Shown: positions 11,032 through 21,394 of the stretch, one piece after another
Position numbering within the stretch: position 1 is the stretch's first letter
Layout of the letters: the number at the start of each line of letters is the position of its first letter
Source: Larix kaempferi
Lineage: Eukaryota; Streptophyta; Pinopsida; Pinales; Pinaceae
Direction: 5' to 3'
NCBI GenBank assembly: GCA_027924585.1
Contig: BSBM01000643.1
Span: forward strand, 16,726,501 to 16,790,500
Length of the DNA: 64,000 bases
Notes under the pieces: model-generated
What the model was told of the DNA's origin: nothing
The model's input: the letters and a program-made list of their open reading frames with translations, nothing else
The model's database searches: none
Translations under genes and position numbers: made by a program

Positions 11032-11759
11032 TGTTGGAATATTCTCCCCATCATTTTTCAGTTTTGCATGCATGCATCCAGTCATCATCATGGTGGTCCT
11101 CCCAGCAACTGGAGCTTGCTTCTAGCTCTCCATAGCTAGTCTACAAACCCCAAGGGGCCTCCCACCTACCAAATGCACCCTTCTCCAGTCTTCTGCATGG
11201 AAAGTGCACCTTTCTCACCTACCACTACCACTTAGGCACCTTTTCTCACCTACCAGTTAGTTATCTCTTAGTTAGCTCACCTACCAGTGGTTATCATTCA
11301 GTTCTTCCACTGATTTTTCATCCTTCCTACCTACAACTTCCAGTTAACCAGTTTTGGAGTTCCATTGACTCTCTTGACAGCCTCATGCACCTCCCTTGGA
11401 GTCTCCATTCCCTAATTCATGCCTAGATGGTTCTATTAGACTCAGTTAGCCACAATTGACTGATTGTTACCATTGCTGACTGATACATTGACTGGATGAT
11501 GTCTCCATAGTTATCCAAGCTAGACTAGAGATCAGATTCGAATGCCCTACTTGGCTAATTCGAATCCTATATGATGCCATCATCATGGCTATTGTACTCA
11601 TTCACTTACATTCTTTTTCATTGTATGATACTGAGATATTGTCTATTCTGTTGTGTTTATGAGTGATCATTGAGTGTCTCCTTCTCTTCTTCTTTGCAAC
11701 ATTCTTGATAGTTTGATTGTGAGTTGCTACAATTGCTAGATCCCTTGCAGATTCTTACA
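11032..11759 (+). repeat. 5' LTR of the copia element
   Basis: 728 bp, TGTTGGAATATTC to AGATTCTTACA. It contains repeated CTCACCTACCA phrases and a TTCGAAT-rich stretch. It is the same length as the 3' LTR, so no indels separate them. A diverged antisense relative lies at about 24650-25433. Confidence 0.95.
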
Positions 11760-11771
11760 TGGTATCAGAGC
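11760..11771 (+). other. Primer binding site, initiator tRNA-Met
   Basis: TGGTATCAGAGC directly follows the 5' LTR with no spacer. This is the classical plant copia site for priming minus-strand DNA synthesis from initiator tRNA-Met. Confidence 0.95.
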
Positions 11772-12079
11772 AAGAAGCAGCTATTCGAATTGCATCCATT
11801 GTAGCAGCAACAGTTGCATCATTTCTTTGAGCAGCTATCTTTCACTTGTGCACCAGAAGCCTCCAAGTTTCCACATCAAATCATGTTGCTATTACTTGAA
11901 TTCATTGGAGAAATCCAATGGGGTCTAGCCAAGTGTGAAGGAATTAGTCTATGTGCCAAGTGTCCTTAAGGAAGTTTTCAGTTGAAGCGTAGCATTCTCC
12001 ATCAGCACATCTTCTATTTTTTTGCAGGTTTATTCACCCGTTCGAAATCTTCTTCAACTATTCGACTTTATCTATTCAA

Positions 12080-12961
12080 ATGGATCTAAAGCTTACATCT
12101 TCCAACTATGTTGAGTGGAAATCCAAAATGACTTTATTCATGAGATCAAAGAGCTTCACCCGAATAATCAACGGAACGATGGTAGAACCAACCAGTGCAG
12201 TTGAAAATTCCTAGTACTTGGATCATCTTTATGAAGCAATTGGTCTCCTCCTTCTCTCAATTTCTGAAGATCTACACTTTCATGTCATCGCTCTTACATC
12301 TCCTAAAGAGGTGTGGGACAATCTCGAATCTCTTTTTGGGCCAAAAGATGATATGGAAGCACACAAATTGGAGAATGAGCTCATATGTTTTAGTCCTAAC
12401 AGCTTCGAATCTATTAATTCCTTTCTCACCAAGTTCAAAATTTTGATATCCCAGTTGAAAAGATATGATATAGTGAAAGAAGACAAGCAGCTTATACTTT
12501 CCATTCTCTCAAAGTTGGGGGCAAACTTCTTAGTTTTTGTCTCTACTTTCCAGTCAGCTAGGTTGTCCATTCCAAGATGGAAGTTTCCCTCATTTGATGA
12601 TTTCACACAATCTCTTACTCAAGAGGAAGAGAAGTTGATTTCGATGGGAATGATCAAACCCAAATTGGATTCAGTCCTTACAGTTGCATAGAAAGCGAAT
12701 GGTAGAGGAAAGAAAAAGAATTTTGGCAAGAGATCGAATGATACAAGGCCTACAGATAGTTCACACCAGTCAGATGTGGTTTCAAACTCTAGGAAGACCA
12801 AGCATTCTCAAAAGAGAAAATCAGAGTGATCTTACTGCCATAAAGTTTTCCATCCTGAGAATGTTTGCATGCGGAAGACTATAGATTTGATGGCTAAATT
12901 ACTTGAGAAGAACAATCTTCCTGTACCAGGATGTAGGAGGAAGAAAGATCCAAATACATAA
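12080..12961 (+). pseudogene. Copia gag with zinc knuckle, broken by stops
   Basis: The ATG at 12080 opens a frame reading MDLKLTSSNYVEWKSKM, a usual copia gag start, and the frame is kept to the protease. Gag helical blocks follow (KEVWDNLESLFGPKDD near 12308; FLTKFKILISQLKRYD near 12422). In-frame stops lie after AVENS (near 12211), at 12689-12691, inside the zinc knuckle, and after KKDPNT (near 12959). The knuckle reads stop-S-Y-C-H-K-V-F-H-P-E-N-V-C, so the first Cys of the CCHC motif is replaced by TGA. The protein would be the capsid and nucleocapsid. It cannot now be made in full. Confidence 0.9.
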
Positions 12962-14718
12962 TCTTCTGGATCTGAAGACAAAGAAATATGCCATGCCTAC
13001 ATGGCAAGTGCATCGACAGATTCTTCTTTCATCATAGATTCAGGAGCCTCAAGACACATGTCTTCTTCCAAGAATCTCTTCTCTAACTTAGAGACCTCAG
13101 TTGGCCCACCTATCATGATGGGAAATGATTCAGAAGTCTCCTCTCAAGGGATTGGAAGAATCAATCTTGACCATGGTTACTTTTCTGATGTGCTTTATGT
13201 TCCTTCTCTTACAGGAAACTTAAATTCAGTATATCAAATGACTCATATTGGAGACCCAAAAAGAGTGATATTTTCTCCAAATGAGGTCGAGATACAAGAC
13301 ATGGTCTCAGGTGAGATCATTGCAAAAGGACTTGCAAATCATAACTCCAAGCTATATGATTTCTCACACTTTCTACCTCTCTTGAAGCAATCAGACCTGC
13401 ATACTCATGCCAATGAAGAAAGCAGATTGTGGCATGAAAGATTCGGGCATATCAACTACAAATACTTACATGACATGCATGCAAAGGATATGGTTGATGG
13501 GCTACCCAAAACCAAGTTTTCCAAAGGTAACCGTCATGGTTGTTTGATGGGGAAGCATCCTGAGAAGAAATTTGAAAAGGGAAAGGCTAGGAGAGCCTCT
13601 CAACCCCTTGATCTCGTTCATAGTGATGTGGCTAGTCCATTTCCCGATCTGTCTCTAAACAAGGAAAGGTATGTGCTCCCCTTTGTTGATGATTATTCTA
13701 GATTCACTTGGGTATATTTCCTTAGATTGAAATCAGAAGTATTTGGTTTCTTCAAGTTTTTCAAGTCTTCTGTAGAGAAGCTTTCAAAAAGGAAGATAAA
13801 ATCCATTCGCACTGACAATGGTGGTGAGTACATTAGGGTTGAGTTTCAATATTTTTGTACTGAATAGGGCATTTAAATGAAACACACTGTTCCCTACACA
13901 CCACAATAGAATGGTGTAGTTGAAGGAAGAACATAACATTGAAAGAGATGGCTGCTTGCATGCTAAAATCAAAGGGATTACATCCTAGTATTTGGGAAAA
14001 AGCCATTAACTGTGCCACTTATCTCCAGAACAGAGTTCCTCACAAGGGACTCAGTCACTCTACTCCTTTTGAAGCATGGATGGGATACAAACCTGATGTA
14101 CATCATCTTAAATTTTTTGGATCTAGAGCTTGGGCAAGGATTCCAAATAACAAAAGGAGAGCTCTTGATTCTCAAAGCAGAGAATGCATCATGGTGGGAT
14201 ATGCATTGGATGCAAAGTCTTACAAGTTACTTGATCCTTCCTCCATGACCACATTCTTGGAGAGAAGTGTTCAAATTGAGGAATGTACTCTTCATGACTT
14301 TCCTTCTATTGAGAAAGGTAGTTTACTTACCACTCCTTCCTTGGTTGATGAGAGTGATACATCTTCATATGATTCATTAGATAACGAATCTGAAAATGGA
14401 GACGATGATAGAATGCTAGATCCATATCCACAAGAACATGAAGATCTAGTAACTGATAATGAAGATGAGAGGATGGGGGATCCAGATCCACAAGAACCTG
14501 ATGCTCCTCCTCTCCCTCAATGGGCTGCCATTACACTTTGATCTGCAAGTGATTTGGTTGGTGATCCACATGATCATAGAAGAACCAGATTAGATTTTCA
14601 GCATGGAAGGGCTCATCCTCCTCACAATGTTGATCCATTTCAGGTTGATCGAACCTTCCTTGGAAGGGAAGGTCACTTGCCTCCTTCAGGGGTAAGTCAT
14701 GATATGCTACTTTAGCAC
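12962..14718 (+). pseudogene. Copia protease and integrase, frameshifted and 3' truncated
   Basis: It is open from about 13001 to 13867 in the gag frame. The aspartic protease motif IIDSGASRHM is near 13034. The integrase zinc-binding part has H-E-R-F-G-H and then N-R-H-G-C-L-M-G-K-H, where the first Cys of the usual C-x2-C is Arg. The core keeps the first Asp (LVHSDV) and second Asp (RTDNGGEY). After 13867 there are stops (TAG, TAA, TAG) and a small insertion, then the frame changes: the Glu region (NGVVEGRT) is broken, and coding resumes at 13939 (KEMAACMLKSKG) to 14541. The acidic linker follows and fades by 14718. RT and RNase H are absent. Integrase would insert the cDNA into the genome. 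Confidence 0.9.
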
Positions 14719-16098
14719 TGTCACAAACCCTCCCAACTATCCAATTCAAGGAGGGGAACATGATACCAATCTATGGGGATTTGCATAAACCTCAGCCCAT
14801 TCATTAGATTCACGGCAATTAAATAAATGTGTGTAGATGCAAATCAAACAAATACACACAGCGGAATTAAAAAATCATCCACACACATATCATATGCATA
14901 CAGCATATTGAAAACAGTCATCAATTTAAACATTGCATAAGTAAATACATAGACAGAAAAACACTTATCTTCATTGTGCAATTGTCCCAAACAACTAGCT
15001 ATGTTGCTGCAATGTTCCACCCAACCATAGGCCAGTTGTGTTCATCAATTCTCTCAACACAACTGCGACCCCCGAGCTAGGCATGATTCTTACAAGGAAA
15101 AAGGGGCATTCATACTCATGCACATCCAAATAATCACTTCATCTAAGCCAAGCAAGTCCACAGATGGGTTTATCAGGCTAAATCTGAACCTTTGATGCTT
15201 GCACTCAAGCTCAAGCCAAAGCAATGGATACCCATATCAATCCCAACATTCTATTACACACAACAAACTCATAAACTGGGCATGGATACACATTTACCAT
15301 CGAATTAATTTACAAAACAAGCTCCATGGGTTTCCACAAATCGTGGCTCACCCAGAACGAACTGTGGGAAGGGAAATTCATCCCCAGAGAGCAAACCCGA
15401 TTTCTCCCACAAGTTATGAACGTTTCAAATGGCCAAAACGGCCTCATTGAAACCCCAAAACAAGTTCCCTCTTCTTCCAGCAGCTCTGCAACACAAAAAC
15501 GCCCTCTTCCTAGCTAGAGAACAAAGTAGAACTAGAAAAATGTGGCTAGAAAATGCCTAGGTAGCTTCAAAAACACGAGAGAGGAAAAACTGGTTGATGG
15601 GTAATGGATTGGGGAGCAATTCATGGCTTTTTTCTTTCCCAAGAAGCAAAAAATGATTTTCTATGAAGGGTGGCTTGCCCATACTCGAATTTGGACAACC
15701 ATACTTCCCATTCCCCAAGGCATTAACTACCTCAACCAACTCTTGGGAGAATGAATGATTGAGTACAAAAGTCAACATGGGTAGTTGAGGGTTTGATGTG
15801 TTCTCTCATTGACACTTGGCTTGACTTGATTGGCTCCAAGGGTTTGAATATTTCCCTCCCAATTCCTTGTAAAATCATGCCCCCATCTCTTGTTGCATTG
15901 CATAGCTAGTTGTGGGTATTTTATTAAAAATGCATATTTACATGATATTTGCAATTCCATTGTTCCTGGCTAGCACGTAAACCATATGCATCAATAAATT
16001 GATGGCAGGGCCTTGGCCTTGATCTCCTCACCATGATTTTATAACAATATTACATCATTTACATGTTAATGTAATGGGGTCAAAATCGGGATATTACA
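14719..16098 (-). mobile_element. Solo LTR inside the copia element, with perfect TSD
   Basis: A 1380 bp segment, TGTCACAAACCC to GGGATATTACA on the plus strand, flanked by identical AGCAC at 14714-14718 and 16099-16103. On the minus strand it reads TGTAATATCCCG to GGTTTGTGACA, the look of plant Ty3/gypsy LTRs, so I place it on minus. It has no internal coding domain. The open frames inside (15199-15517 plus; 15557-15960 minus) match nothing I know. Removing it rejoins copia sequence ending CTACTTTAGCAC to CTTTAGTC. A PBS-like TGGTATCA lies 33 bp from its end on the minus strand; I treat that as chance. Confidence 0.85.
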
Positions 16099-16183
16099 AG
16101 CACCTTTAGTCTATTTTGAGGGAGGGATTTCTTCTCACTGTGTTTTCCCTCTTTCCTAACTTAGTTTGTTAGATTGATTGTAC

Positions 16184-16267
16184 GGGGTGACCTTTGGTCT
16201 CAATAACCAGGGCCCTATCTTGCTATTTTACAGGGTGACCTTTGGTCTTAGTCACTAGATCCCTATT
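16184..16267 (+). repeat. Tandem pair of about 48 bp before the PPT
   Basis: GGGGTGACCTTTGGTCTCAA through CCCTAT (from 16184) is repeated as AGGGTGACCTTTGGTCTTAG through CCCTAT (16232-16266). It is part of the copia 3' internal region, shortly upstream of the PPT. Confidence 0.75.
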
Positions 16268-16291
16268 CTTCAGTTATTTCCTCGTAATATA

Positions 16292-16304
16292 GCTTGTGGG
16301 GGGG
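16292..16304 (+). other. Polypurine tract of the copia element
   Basis: GCTTGTGGGGGGG abuts the TG of the 3' LTR. It is the expected primer site for plus-strand synthesis, and its place fixes the 3' LTR start at 16305. Confidence 0.9.
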
Positions 16305-17032
16305 TGTTGGAATATTCTCCCCATTGTTTTTTAGTTTTGCATGCATGCATCCAGTCATCATCATGGTGGTCCTCCCAGCACCTAGAGCTTGCTTCTGACT
16401 CTCCATATCCAGTCTACAACCCCTAAGGGGCCTCCCACCTACCAAATGCGCCCTTCTCCAGTCTTCTACATGGAAAGTGCACCTTTCTCACCTACCACTG
16501 CCAGTTAGGCGCCTTTGCTCACCTACCAGTCAGTTATCTCTTAGTTAGCTCACCTACCAGTAGTTATCATTCAATTCTTCCACTGATTTCTCATCCTACC
16601 TACCTACAACTCCCAGTTAGCCAGTTCTGGAGTTCCACTGACTCTCTTGACAGCCTCATGCGCCTCCCTTGGAGTCTCCATTCCCCGATTCATGCCTAAA
16701 TGGTTCTGTTAGACTCAGTTAGCCACACTTGATTGATTTTTACCATTTATGACTGATACATTGACTGGATGATGTCTCCATAGTTATCCAAGCTAGAATA
16801 GAGATCAGATTCAAATGCCCTACTTGGCTAATTCGAATCCTATATGATGCCATCATCATGGCTATTGTACTCATTCACTTACATTCTTATTTATTGTATG
16901 ATACTGAGATATTGTCTATTCTTTTGTGTTTATGAGTGATCATTGAGTGTCTCCTTCTCTTCTTCTTTGCAACATTCTTGATAGTTTGATTGTGAGTTGC
17001 TACAGTTGCTAGATCCCTTGCAGATTCTTACA
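16305..17032 (+). repeat. 3' LTR of the copia element
   Basis: 728 bp, same ends as the 5' LTR. Most differences from the 5' LTR are transitions, as expected for methylated, ageing plant repeats. Confidence 0.95.
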
Positions 17033-17170
17033 CCGAACAATTACATGAAATGAATCCTAATGGCGATGAGTGATTATGAACACTAATGGCATATGAGTTA
17101 CCATAATGACAATGATGACGATGATTTTGTTGATGATGAAGATGACAACGAGGACGATGATGAAGATGAT

Positions 17171-17480
17171 CACTACAAGAAACAAGGCCTTTGGTGACAG
17201 TCATGCTTGTGACGGACCTTAAACGGTCATCACCAAAGTCACTTATGTTGATGGGCTATGAAAAAATGTCGCTATAAGTGATTTTTGTGAGAGTTATTTA
17301 AATCTCATCACCAAATCCCTTTTTGGTGATGATCATGCCTATGATGGGCCTTAAATGATCGTCAACAAAATCACTTATGATGATGGGTTGTGAAAAATCA
17401 TCACCATAAGTTATTTTGGTGAAAATTCTTTAAATATTTTCACCAAATCCCTTTTGGTTATAGTCATGCTTGTTTAGATT
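17171..17480 (+). mobile_element. CACTA-type transposon end with subterminal repeats
   Basis: CACTACAAGAAAC at 17171 follows GAT, a possible 3 bp TSD. Subterminal units of about 135 bp follow: TTTGGTGACAGTCATGC, then GGACCTTAAACGGTCATCACC, then TAAGTGATTTTTGTGA, repeated from about 17320 and again from about 17450. These TTGGTGAC and GTCATCACC inverted phrases are usual for CACTA subterminal DNA. No transposase and no matching right end (TTCTTGTAGTG) were found, so the extent to the right is unknown. Confidence 0.75.
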
Positions 17481-19285
17481 CATTGGGTTAATGGTAATCA
17501 TCAGGAGGAGGAAGCAGAAGAGGGTCGTGGGATTTTTCCATCCCTACACAAATGATGGTGGTGGCGGTGAATGGGTTCTCTAGTGTGCTTTCAACTCAAT
17601 TAAGGAAGAAGTGACCTTCATCTAAGATGCATTATTTACATTGGTTATGATACCACTCTCAAGATCTTGGAAGCTATCGCGTTAGATAGATTCTGTGTAA
17701 AGTTGTTGTTTCCTCCCCAAGTACGCTCTTTCAAGTTGATAAATTCTCACCAGTTTTCATCGTCAATGGTATTTTATTTACACAATAATGCACCACCCCC
17801 AAACCCTAGAATGAGCCAAGAAGTTCCATAGGTGATATGTTCAACCTCATAAACCAAATCTTGAAAATCTACCATTTTAAAGTATTGATTAAATTCTAAT
17901 TAGATATGAATTCCAATTTTGTTTCTAAGAAACGATGTCCTACATACCTGGTAGGTAGTAAGTCTCAAAGGATGTTCATAGATATTTTACACACACATTT
18001 ATCACTCTATTGTATACCTAATGTACTAAAAACTTGACCAAGAAAATTATGTGTTGTTATGTTCCAGTTCCCATTCCCATCTTGACACTACATTGATACC
18101 TTACTAATCAATTATTTCTGAATAATATACTCTGGGAGGATGTGGATTCACATTTCTTATCCCAAAATCCCTATTGTCCGATTTCTGATTCCACTTCCTT
18201 TAGTTCCCATATTTTCATGACACTACAATGATACTACCCAACACAGGGCCAACCCTATACATCATCTTCATGAGAGAAACCTCCAAATTTAGGTCATTGT
18301 TGAGGTGTATTAGGGTATCACCTGCAACCTCATTTAGTGCTGAAATATTTCAAAGAAACAGGTGTGGCTGCTCTCATCTTTGTGGGGAGACTTCCCTCAA
18401 TCATCATAGAATCACCAATCTTAATGGCACATCAAATTGTGAAAATTTTCCGCAAGAAAAAAACTCATGGAACATGCTCAACAAGCCTCTTTCTGAGCAT
18501 GTTTCTCTACAGGTTTAAGGCTCAAACCTCCATAGACTATCTATTGGAAATGCAAAATTCCTTCACAAATTGGGAAGATTATAGCCGAGGACATATTTGA
18601 GGTAGAAAATAAGGTGTTCCCTTTCTCCTTTTTTGTAGCTAAAAAAATTCTTCTTCAAAAAATAATTCACCTCAGGTTGGCTACAATACCGATGGCCGAA
18701 AAATCTCTAAAAATGGTTCCTTTCTGAGTTTGATTTTTATGTTGGGTGTCTCTCATTTATATTCATATCACAAGATATGTCAATGCCAACCTCCAAATGA
18801 TGAATATATGGACAAATCCTATCATGTATGCAAATTTCAAATTGCAGAAAATTCAAATTTATGGCAAGATAATGATATAAAAACTAAAAATGTTTGGCAT
18901 AAACTCAAAAATCTGAATCTTAGAGTTGTATTCTATGAAGAAAATGATTTCGATTTAATTTGCAAAATTTACTCTAAATGGTATTCAATGAAGAATAGAA
19001 AGTAGATTTAGAAATGAAATCTAATTAAATTTTTCTTTAGAAATTTTAGATTTCTTTTAAAATAGAAAAAAAAAGATTTGGGTTGTAGGGAGAGCCTAGT
19101 GTCAAAAGAAGATAGGGCTATGGAGTCAAACGAGACTCACAAAGAAGGCATTGCTAGAAAGAAAAGTTTCATTAGTTAACCTCGATTTGCTTGATGGGTT
19201 GAAGGACCTGTACAATATCACAAAGGGAGAGGATAGCTCTCTCCTTCCTCACTCTTCTGGGGTGCACTCTAGAAGGAAGGGGTTA
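17481..19285. other. Unassigned DNA, possibly CACTA interior
   Basis: Frames of 87-96 codons (18228-18518, 18337-18600, 18730-19005) overlap or are AT-rich and match no family I know. No transposase DDE blocks were recognised. It may be the internal part of the CACTA element, or flanking DNA. Confidence 0.4.
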
Positions 19286-19289
19286 ATAT

Positions 19290-19700
19290 TGCATAATTGT
19301 AATTAAGGTAAACATCCATCTGTAGTGTTAAAATTTACTAATTTGTAAAATAATTAGGGGGTCTCTGAATTGGCCATATGCAGTAGGGGGGTCTTTGAAT
19401 CCATTTACAATGTTAAAATTTACTAATTTGTAAAATAATTAGGGGTTCTTTGAATCGGTCAAATGTAGTAAGGGGGTCTCCAAATCCATTTACAAAGTTA
19501 AAATCTACTAATTTGTAAAAAAGTATGGGGTCTCTGAATCCATCTATAGTGTTAAAATTTACTAAATTATTTTAACATTGTAGATTGATTCAGATACCTC
19601 ATAATTATTTTATGATTTAGTAAATTTTAACACCGTAGATGGATCTAAAGGGGACCTAATCTGTATCCATATGCAGTGTTAAAGTTACTAAATCATAAAA
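19290..19700. repeat. Tandem and inverted repeats with GTTAAAATTTACTAA
   Basis: Units of about 100-115 bp carry GTTAAAATTTACTAATTTGT, AAAATAATTAGGGGGTCTCT and GAATCCATTTACA (from about 19327, 19412, 19497 and 19551). They then turn into the opposite orientation (TTTAGTAAATTTTAACACCG near 19617, followed by TAGATGGATCTAA). A stem can form between the direct and the inverted units. The same module forms the hairpin at 27464-27538. Confidence 0.7.
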
Positions 19701-20251
19701 TTTATTCCATGGGGATAATGCACATACATTTAATTAAATGAAGGAGAAGTGGTATTTTTAGTAAGCAAATGTTGTCCATTATGCATTTAGTTAAATGAAG
19801 GAGAAGTGGTAACTTCAGTAGGAAAATGTTGAGTGAAATTTATTTTCAAGGGGTACAAATTCAAGCCATTATAATAATATCATGGAGGAATTGTAGTTTC
19901 TGATCAACTCCATAAAAAATAAACATTAGAGGTTTAATCACCAACATATTAAAATACCCAAACTTTATGTTCTTGATTGAAATATAAGGGGACTTACTAC
20001 TTGAGAACACTATACATTAAAAAAAATGATAATAATGCAGTCATGTTTTCCTTCAATATAAAACTAAAAATAATATTAAAGGAATGAAGAGATTTTATCA
20101 ATTTTTTTAAGAGATTGTAGATTTATGCCAAACATATCGACAGGCCCACTGAGGGGACTTGCTAATGTATGGTACCCCATGGGATTGAGATAGAAAATGA
20201 AGTAGTTTTGTATCCACAAATTATGAGGAAAGTAGGGAAAAAATAAATTTT
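19701..20251. other. Unassigned AT-rich DNA
   Basis: Non-coding by inspection. It has a short duplication (ATTTAGTTAAATGAAGGAGA, near 19730 and 19785). Nothing else was recognised. Confidence 0.45.
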
Positions 20252-20323
20252 GACCTCATAATGAGGAAATCCTTAGGCTTGGATGGCTTCCCTTCAATTT
20301 TTGCTTTTGAATGCAAGAAATAA
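20252..20323 (+). pseudogene. Tiny LINE reverse transcriptase fragment
   Basis: A short open stretch reads DLIMRKSLGLDGFPSIFAFE and then a stop. This resembles the K-x-P-G-x-D-G-F-P motif near the start of plant LINE reverse transcriptases. Flanking frames are closed. It is a very small relic, and chance resemblance is possible. Confidence 0.4.
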
Positions 20324-20429
20324 AATTATTGTTCCAGGTAAACCACTTGAAGGCCTATCTGATACTTATATCATACCAACAAACTTTTATTTTTTTGTTT
20401 TCTTGATACTATCAACAAGAATTTTTCAC

Positions 20430-21010
20430 GATATCAGGTAGGCCTTGTTGACGTCATATTTAAGTGTAGGTTAGAGGAAATACTTCTGCAGAATAACAAG
20501 TGTCTTTGCTACTCCAAAGTGTCCTGCAGTCTTGTTGTAGTGCACATCCCAAATGAGCTATTGTCGGCACTCATCGGTCGGTACACAAAGTTGTCCAACC
20601 ATGTATAGCAAGGTGTCCTTCAGGAAGTAGTCGGAGGTCGACGACTCGTTAGTCTATAACTTTCGGTAGACTGCTGAGAAGTCGCTGTCATCCTCATACA
20701 ATAGTGGCCAAGTGGTCATGTCGTATCCCTGCATACTCATCACTGTCAAAAGGAGAATAATGGGCGGTCGAATGAGGCAATCGACAGCAGCATTAGCTTT
20801 ACCTTTACGATACTTAATCACCAATTGGAATTATTGTAGGTAATTAATACACTTGAGTTGTCGGTTTTTCTGCAACTTTGATTGTGTCAGAGAGAACTAT
20901 AGAGGCTTGTGATAAGTGAGAATAGTTGTTTCCTTGCCAAGGATGTAATGCCTCCATTGCTTGAGACCTTGCACAATGGCATACATACAAGATGCAGGAA
21001 TGCGAAATAT
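20430..21010 (-). pseudogene. Ty3/gypsy RNase H to integrase fragment
   Basis: Reading the minus strand from about 21010 down gives an RNase H end block (GLKQWRHYILGKETTILTYH, then KLQKNRQLKCINYLQ, then QLVIKYRKGKANAAVDCL), a linker, then an integrase zinc-binding start (DVHYNKTAGHFGVAKTLVIL). Stops interrupt it at several places (after HKPL, after NYLQ, after YRKL, after DECRQ). It lies head to head with the plus-strand integrase starting near 21395 and belongs to a different gypsy family (the H2C2 region differs). Confidence 0.8.
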
Positions 21011-21394
21011 TCTTCTATTAGATGTAAACAGATCAAAACTGATGTATGTTACAATATTATACATGCTTATATAGAAGTCTGAGACGCTTGGATGCCTTCC
21101 CGTTACGTTCGGTTACAAAGAAGAAGTTTCAATTGTTCAACCGTTACTATTGACTGGAAGATAGAGTGACAGTCTGTCAAAGTTGGAAAGTTGTTGCTCA
21201 CATGTCAACGCTGCATGTTGATGTTGCGAACTGTGAGGTTGTTGAACATGTCGAAGGCACGGAATATTTTGTAGTATGTCGAAGTCGAGACTTGCCGGAG
21301 TTGTGTCAAAATCAGAACCTGTTGAAGTTGTCGAAGTCATGTCGAGTCAAAACTTGTCGAAGTTGTATCGACATCGATGACTTGCCAACTATGA
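21011..21394. other. LTR-like or leader sequence between opposed gypsy fragments
   Basis: It contains a GCTTATATAGAAG TATA-like stretch near 21067 and repeated GTTGTCGAAGTC, CTTGTCGAAGTTG and CTTGCCGGAGTTG phrases (21260-21385). A reading frame runs through it from 21166 only by chance and joins the integrase frame; the true coding similarity begins near 21395. Confidence 0.45.

Larger units (their letters stand above)
11032..17032 (+). mobile_element. Ty1/copia retrotransposon, LTRs paired, RT and RNase H lost
   Basis: It has two LTRs of exactly 728 bp (11032-11759, 16305-17032), both TGTTGG to TTACA; a PBS at 11760; a G-rich PPT at 16292-16304; and flanks CCTAA (11027-11031) and CCGAA (17033-17037) as a 5 bp TSD with one mismatch. 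My gap-free comparison gives about 42 LTR differences in 728 bp (near 6 percent). Gag, zinc knuckle, protease and integrase are present with stops and a shift. The pol frame ends in the integrase-RT linker, and no RT or RNase H follows. Inside is a solo LTR (14719-16098). Without that insert the internal region is about 3.2 kb, short for copia, so RT and RNase H are deleted. Confidence 0.93.

Noticed and set aside
14750-14775. PBS-like TGGTATCA on the minus strand inside the solo LTR
   Set aside because: The perfect AGCAC TSD places the LTR end further out, so the motif is internal to the LTR.
15199-15960. Open frames inside the solo LTR
   Set aside because: They lie wholly within an LTR with firm ends and match no protein family I recognise.
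20528-20541. TTGTTGTAGTG, which looks like the right end of a CACTA element
   Set aside because: It falls inside gypsy integrase coding on the minus strand (VHYNKTAG), so it is a chance match.
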